Part shown: positions 31,541 to 33,641 of the stretch, one piece after another | Position numbering within the stretch: the stretch's first letter is position 1 | Layout of the letters: each line of letters begins with the position of its first letter | From: Betaproteobacteria bacterium | GTDB lineage: Bacteria; Pseudomonadota; Gammaproteobacteria; Burkholderiales; CAIKXV01 | Direction: 5' to 3' | Assembly (NCBI GenBank): GCA_947458835.1 | Contig: CANHBC010000019.1 | Coordinates: forward strand, 1-33,641 | Length of the DNA: 33,641 nucleotides | The notes under the pieces: model-generated | Seen by the model: only the letters and a program-made list of their open reading frames with translations | Database searches by the model: none | What the model was told of the DNA's origin: nothing | Made by a program: the position numbers and the translations under genes

Positions 31541-32476
31541 ATGGACGATTCCGCCGCCCTGCTTCCCGCCATCCACCGGGTCATCGACCAGGTCGGTACC
31601 GTCATCCTCGGCAAGCGACCGCAGGTCCGGCTGGCGATGGCCTGCCTGCTCGCGCGAGGCCACCTGCTGATCGAGGATCTGCCCGGCGTGGGCAAGACCA
31701 CCCTTGCGCATGCGATCGCGAAGTCGCTCGGACTGGCGTTCCAACGCATCCAGTTCACCAGCGACCTGCTGCCGAACGACATCCTCGGCGTCTCGGTATT
31801 CGACATGAACGCGAGGACCTTCGCCTTCCACCCGGGACCGGTATTCGCCCAACTGATCCTGGCCGACGAGATCAACCGCGCCACGCCGAAGACGCAGAGC
31901 GCTCTGCTCGAGGCGATGGAGGAGCATCAGGTCACGATCGAGGGCACCACGCGGCGGCTGCCCGAGCCGTTCTTCGTGATCGCGACGCAGAATCCGTCGC
32001 ACCAGATCGGCACCTTCGACCTGCCCGAATCGCAGCTAGACCGTTTCCTGATGCGCATCCACCTCGGTTACCCGGATGCCGCGGCCGAACGCGCGCTGCT
32101 CTCGGGCGTCGAGCGGCGCACGATGATCGAGGACCTGCCTCCCTGCATGGACTTCACCGCCCTGGTCGCCGCACAGTCGAAGGTGCGCACCGTGCACGTG
32201 GCACCGGCGCTGGTCGACTACGTACAGGCGCTGCTCGCCCATACGCGCGTGGCCAGCCATCTCGCCGCCGGCCTGTCGCCCCGGGCCGGCCTGGCGCTGC
32301 TCAACGGCGCCCGTGCCTGGGCATTGATCGACGGCCGCGACCATGTCGAACCGGAGGACGTCCAGGCGGTCCTGCCATCGGTCGTCGGCCACCGGCTTCT
32401 CGGCAAGGGCCTCGGGTCCGCGATCACGGGACGAGCACTGGCGGAACGGCTGCTCGCCGACGTCGCCATTCCCTGA
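31541..32476 (+). CDS. MoxR-family AAA+ ATPase
   Basis: AAA+ ATPase of the MoxR type, 311 aa. ATG 31541 (MDDSAALLPA) is chosen; 67 upstream in-frame residues are unlike the family. Walker A is LPGVGKTT (47-54), Walker B LILADE (105-110) and sensor 1 ATQNP (148-152). LPESQLDRF (161-169) carries a family-typical arginine. MoxR proteins act as chaperone-like partners of DUF58/VWA proteins, which follow here. No clear ribosome binding site is present. A weak -10 (TAAACT, 31527-31532) would place the mRNA start almost at the ATG, so the gene may be nearly leaderless. The rest of the 31302-31540 gap shows nothing I recognise. Confidence 0.92.
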   Translation: MDDSAALLPAIHRVIDQVGTVILGKRPQVRLAMACLLARGHLLIEDLPGVGKTTLAHAIAKSLGLAFQRIQFTSDLLPNDILGVSVFDMNARTFAFHPGPVFAQLILADEINRATPKTQSALLEAMEEHQVTIEGTTRRLPEPFFVIATQNPSHQIGTFDLPESQLDRFLMRIHLGYPDAAAERALLSGVERRTMIEDLPPCMDFTALVAAQSKVRTVHVAPALVDYVQALLAHTRVASHLAAGLSPRAGLALLNGARAWALIDGRDHVEPEDVQAVLPSVVGHRLLGKGLGSAITGRALAERLLADVAIP

Positions 32477-32484
32477 CCGGGTCC

Positions 32485-33495
32485 GTGCCAGATCCACGAT
32501 CGGCTCCGAGGGACGCAACCGCTGCGGCCCGCGCGCGGACGCATGCACGGCGGTGGCAGTTCGCCGACTGGATGTTCCAGCGGCGCGGCCGCGAACGGGC
32601 ACCGGTGCGGCTCGGGCAGCGCCGGATCTTCCTGCTGCCCACCCGCCACGGCCTGCTGTTCGCGATCGTGCTGCTGGTGATGCTCGGCGGTTCGATCAAC
32701 TACATGCTCAGCCTGGGCTTCGTGCTCACCTTCCTGCTCGGTTCGATGGCGATCGTGTCCATCGTGCACACGTTCCGCAACCTGGCCGGGCTGGAAGTGA
32801 CGGTCACGTCGGCGGGTCGCAGCTTCGCCGGGGAAGCGGCGTGCTTCGCGGTGACCCTGGCCAATCCGGCGCGCCTCGCGCGCCACGCCGTCGGCGTCGT
32901 ACATCCTTCGGATGCGGCACGCGCCACGGACTGCCCGGCTTTCGGCAGCGGCCAGTGCACGCTGCGCGTCCCGGCGCCTGCGCGCGGCCGCCTGTATCCG
33001 GGCCGCATCACGATCTTCACCCGCTATCCGCTCGGCCTCTTCTACGCGTGGTCATGCGTAGAGCCGGACTGCGCGGCGATCGTGTACCCGAGGCCCGAGC
33101 CGGTGGCGGCGGCGCACGCCGGCATGGCTGCCTCGGCTGGCCAGCGGATCGGCTCGCAGGACGGACCGGACGATTTCGCCGGCCTGCGGCGATGGGCGCC
33201 GGGTGATGCACCCCAGCGCATTGCCTGGAAAGCCGCGGCCCGCGGCCAGGGGCTCCTGACCAAGCAGTTCGTCTCCGAGGCTGGCGCCATCGCCTGGTTC
33301 GACTGGAACGACACCCCGGCATCGCTCGGCGAGGAAGGCCGACTGTCGCGGCTCGCTCGCTGGGTGCTCGATGCGCACGCCGCAGGCATTGCGTTCGGAC
33401 TGCGGCTGCCAGGCCGGTTGCTGCCGCCGGCCGGCGGCGAGGCGCAGCTCGAAGCCGCACTGGAGGCGCTCGCCCTGCACGGACTGCCGTCTTGA
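32485..33495 (+). CDS. DUF58 domain-containing membrane protein
   Basis: About 336 aa from GTG 32485, eight bases after the MoxR stop. ATG 32572 is an alternative that would remove 29 residues. RLGQRRIFLLPTRHGLLFAI leads into two close membrane helices (LLFAIVLLVMLGGSINYML and LGFVLTFLLGSMAIVSIV). A beta-rich region follows, then the DUF58 signature RRWAPGDAPQRIAWKAAAR at about residues 235-253. DUF58 proteins work with MoxR ATPases; the precise role is unknown. The very long open frame upstream of the start is a GC-driven shadow over the HDAC and MoxR genes. Confidence 0.88.
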   Translation: MPDPRSAPRDATAAARARTHARRWQFADWMFQRRGRERAPVRLGQRRIFLLPTRHGLLFAIVLLVMLGGSINYMLSLGFVLTFLLGSMAIVSIVHTFRNLAGLEVTVTSAGRSFAGEAACFAVTLANPARLARHAVGVVHPSDAARATDCPAFGSGQCTLRVPAPARGRLYPGRITIFTRYPLGLFYAWSCVEPDCAAIVYPRPEPVAAAHAGMAASAGQRIGSQDGPDDFAGLRRWAPGDAPQRIAWKAAARGQGLLTKQFVSEAGAIAWFDWNDTPASLGEEGRLSRLARWVLDAHAAGIAFGLRLPGRLLPPAGGEAQLEAALEALALHGLPS

Positions 33496-33641
33496 ATGCC
33501 CGGCCGGGCGCGGCCGGGCGCCTCTGGCTGAGGGAAGCGCTGTGGTGCGCGGTGATCTTCCCGCTGGTCGCCGCGCCACTATTGGCAGACGCGCCGCGCC
33601 TGCTGCTCGTGCTCGGCAGCGGGCTCGCGTTCTGGCGTGCC
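33492..33641 (+). CDS. Membrane protein N-terminus, probably TgpA-like transglutaminase (3' partial)
   Basis: The right edge cuts this gene after 50 codons. TTG 33492 overlaps the DUF58 stop by four bases (TTGA), and the frame then stays open. An ATG at 33496 in another frame stops after 11 codons. Visible residues are MNARPGAAGRLWLREALW, then hydrophobic segments (CAVIFPLVAAPLLADAP, LLLVLGSGLAF). Gene order MoxR-DUF58-TgpA is common in proteobacteria, and TgpA begins with several membrane helices, so that is the likely identity. The transglutaminase domain itself is outside the window. Confidence 0.5.
   Translation, partial: MNARPGAAGRLWLREALWCAVIFPLVAAPLLADAPRLLLVLGSGLAFWRA

Noticed and set aside
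30583-32484. Upstream part of a 970-residue plus-strand frame ending in the DUF58 gene
   Set aside because: Only the last third is a recognisable protein. The rest is antisense to the HDAC gene and out of frame with MoxR, so a giant fusion is not supported.
1-33641. CRISPR arrays, tRNA/rRNA genes, insertion sequences, phage or defence genes
   Set aside because: None was seen by eye: no regularly spaced repeats, no transposase or integrase motifs, no tRNA-like cloverleaf ends. Small or degenerate elements could be missed without a search.

Overview
The window is very GC-rich and densely coded, with few gaps. Its family content is typical of a betaproteobacterium, most likely Burkholderiales. 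The clearest sign is the repeated presence of periplasmic TctC/Bug substrate-binding proteins, a family hugely expanded in Bordetella, Cupriavidus and relatives. No rRNA, tRNA, CRISPR, insertion sequence or integrase was seen. The taxonomic statement is inference from gene families, not a computed placement.

Layout. 2-1099: end of a YprB-like RNase H-fold exonuclease, cut by the left edge. 1439-10330, all +: a catabolic array of SBP, MmgE/PrpD, amidase, SBP, MmgE/PrpD, MmgE/PrpD and SBP. It ends at a probable intrinsic terminator near 10400. 10648-14925, +: a four-gene unit (SBP, dehydrogenase E1 alpha, E1 beta, amidase) behind a plausible sigma-70 promoter. 14960-15176: a frameshifted small membrane-protein relic. 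15191-17955, -: an SBP coupled to a three-domain ThDP enzyme. 18149-20583, +: an SDR without the usual catalytic Ser/Tyr, then an alpha/beta hydrolase fused to a polytopic membrane domain. 20622-23367, -: a split ThDP 2-oxoacid decarboxylase (ComD/ComE-like) with an aldehyde dehydrogenase. 23589-30133, +: acyl-CoA dehydrogenase, class III CoA-transferase, MmgE/PrpD, SBP, a D-tartrate dehydratase (TarD) and a Mth938-like protein. 30363-31301, -: an HDAC-family deacetylase, with an apparent EAL-domain fragment just past its stop codon. 31541 to the right edge, +: MoxR ATPase, DUF58 protein and the start of a membrane protein, probably a TgpA-like transglutaminase.

How the genes fit together. 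Between 1439 and 30133 there are six SBPs and four MmgE/PrpD enzymes, plus two amidases, three kinds of ThDP enzyme, an aldehyde dehydrogenase and CoA enzymes. No TctA/TctB membrane component is present. Three of the six SBP genes overlap an enzyme gene by ATGA stop/start, so these binding proteins are translationally coupled to cytoplasmic catabolic enzymes. The best reading is several small 'capture and convert' cassettes for hydroxy-, di- or tricarboxylates or their amides, sharing transporter membrane parts encoded elsewhere. Only TarD gives a confident substrate (D-tartrate to oxaloacetate). The other substrates cannot be read from sequence alone.
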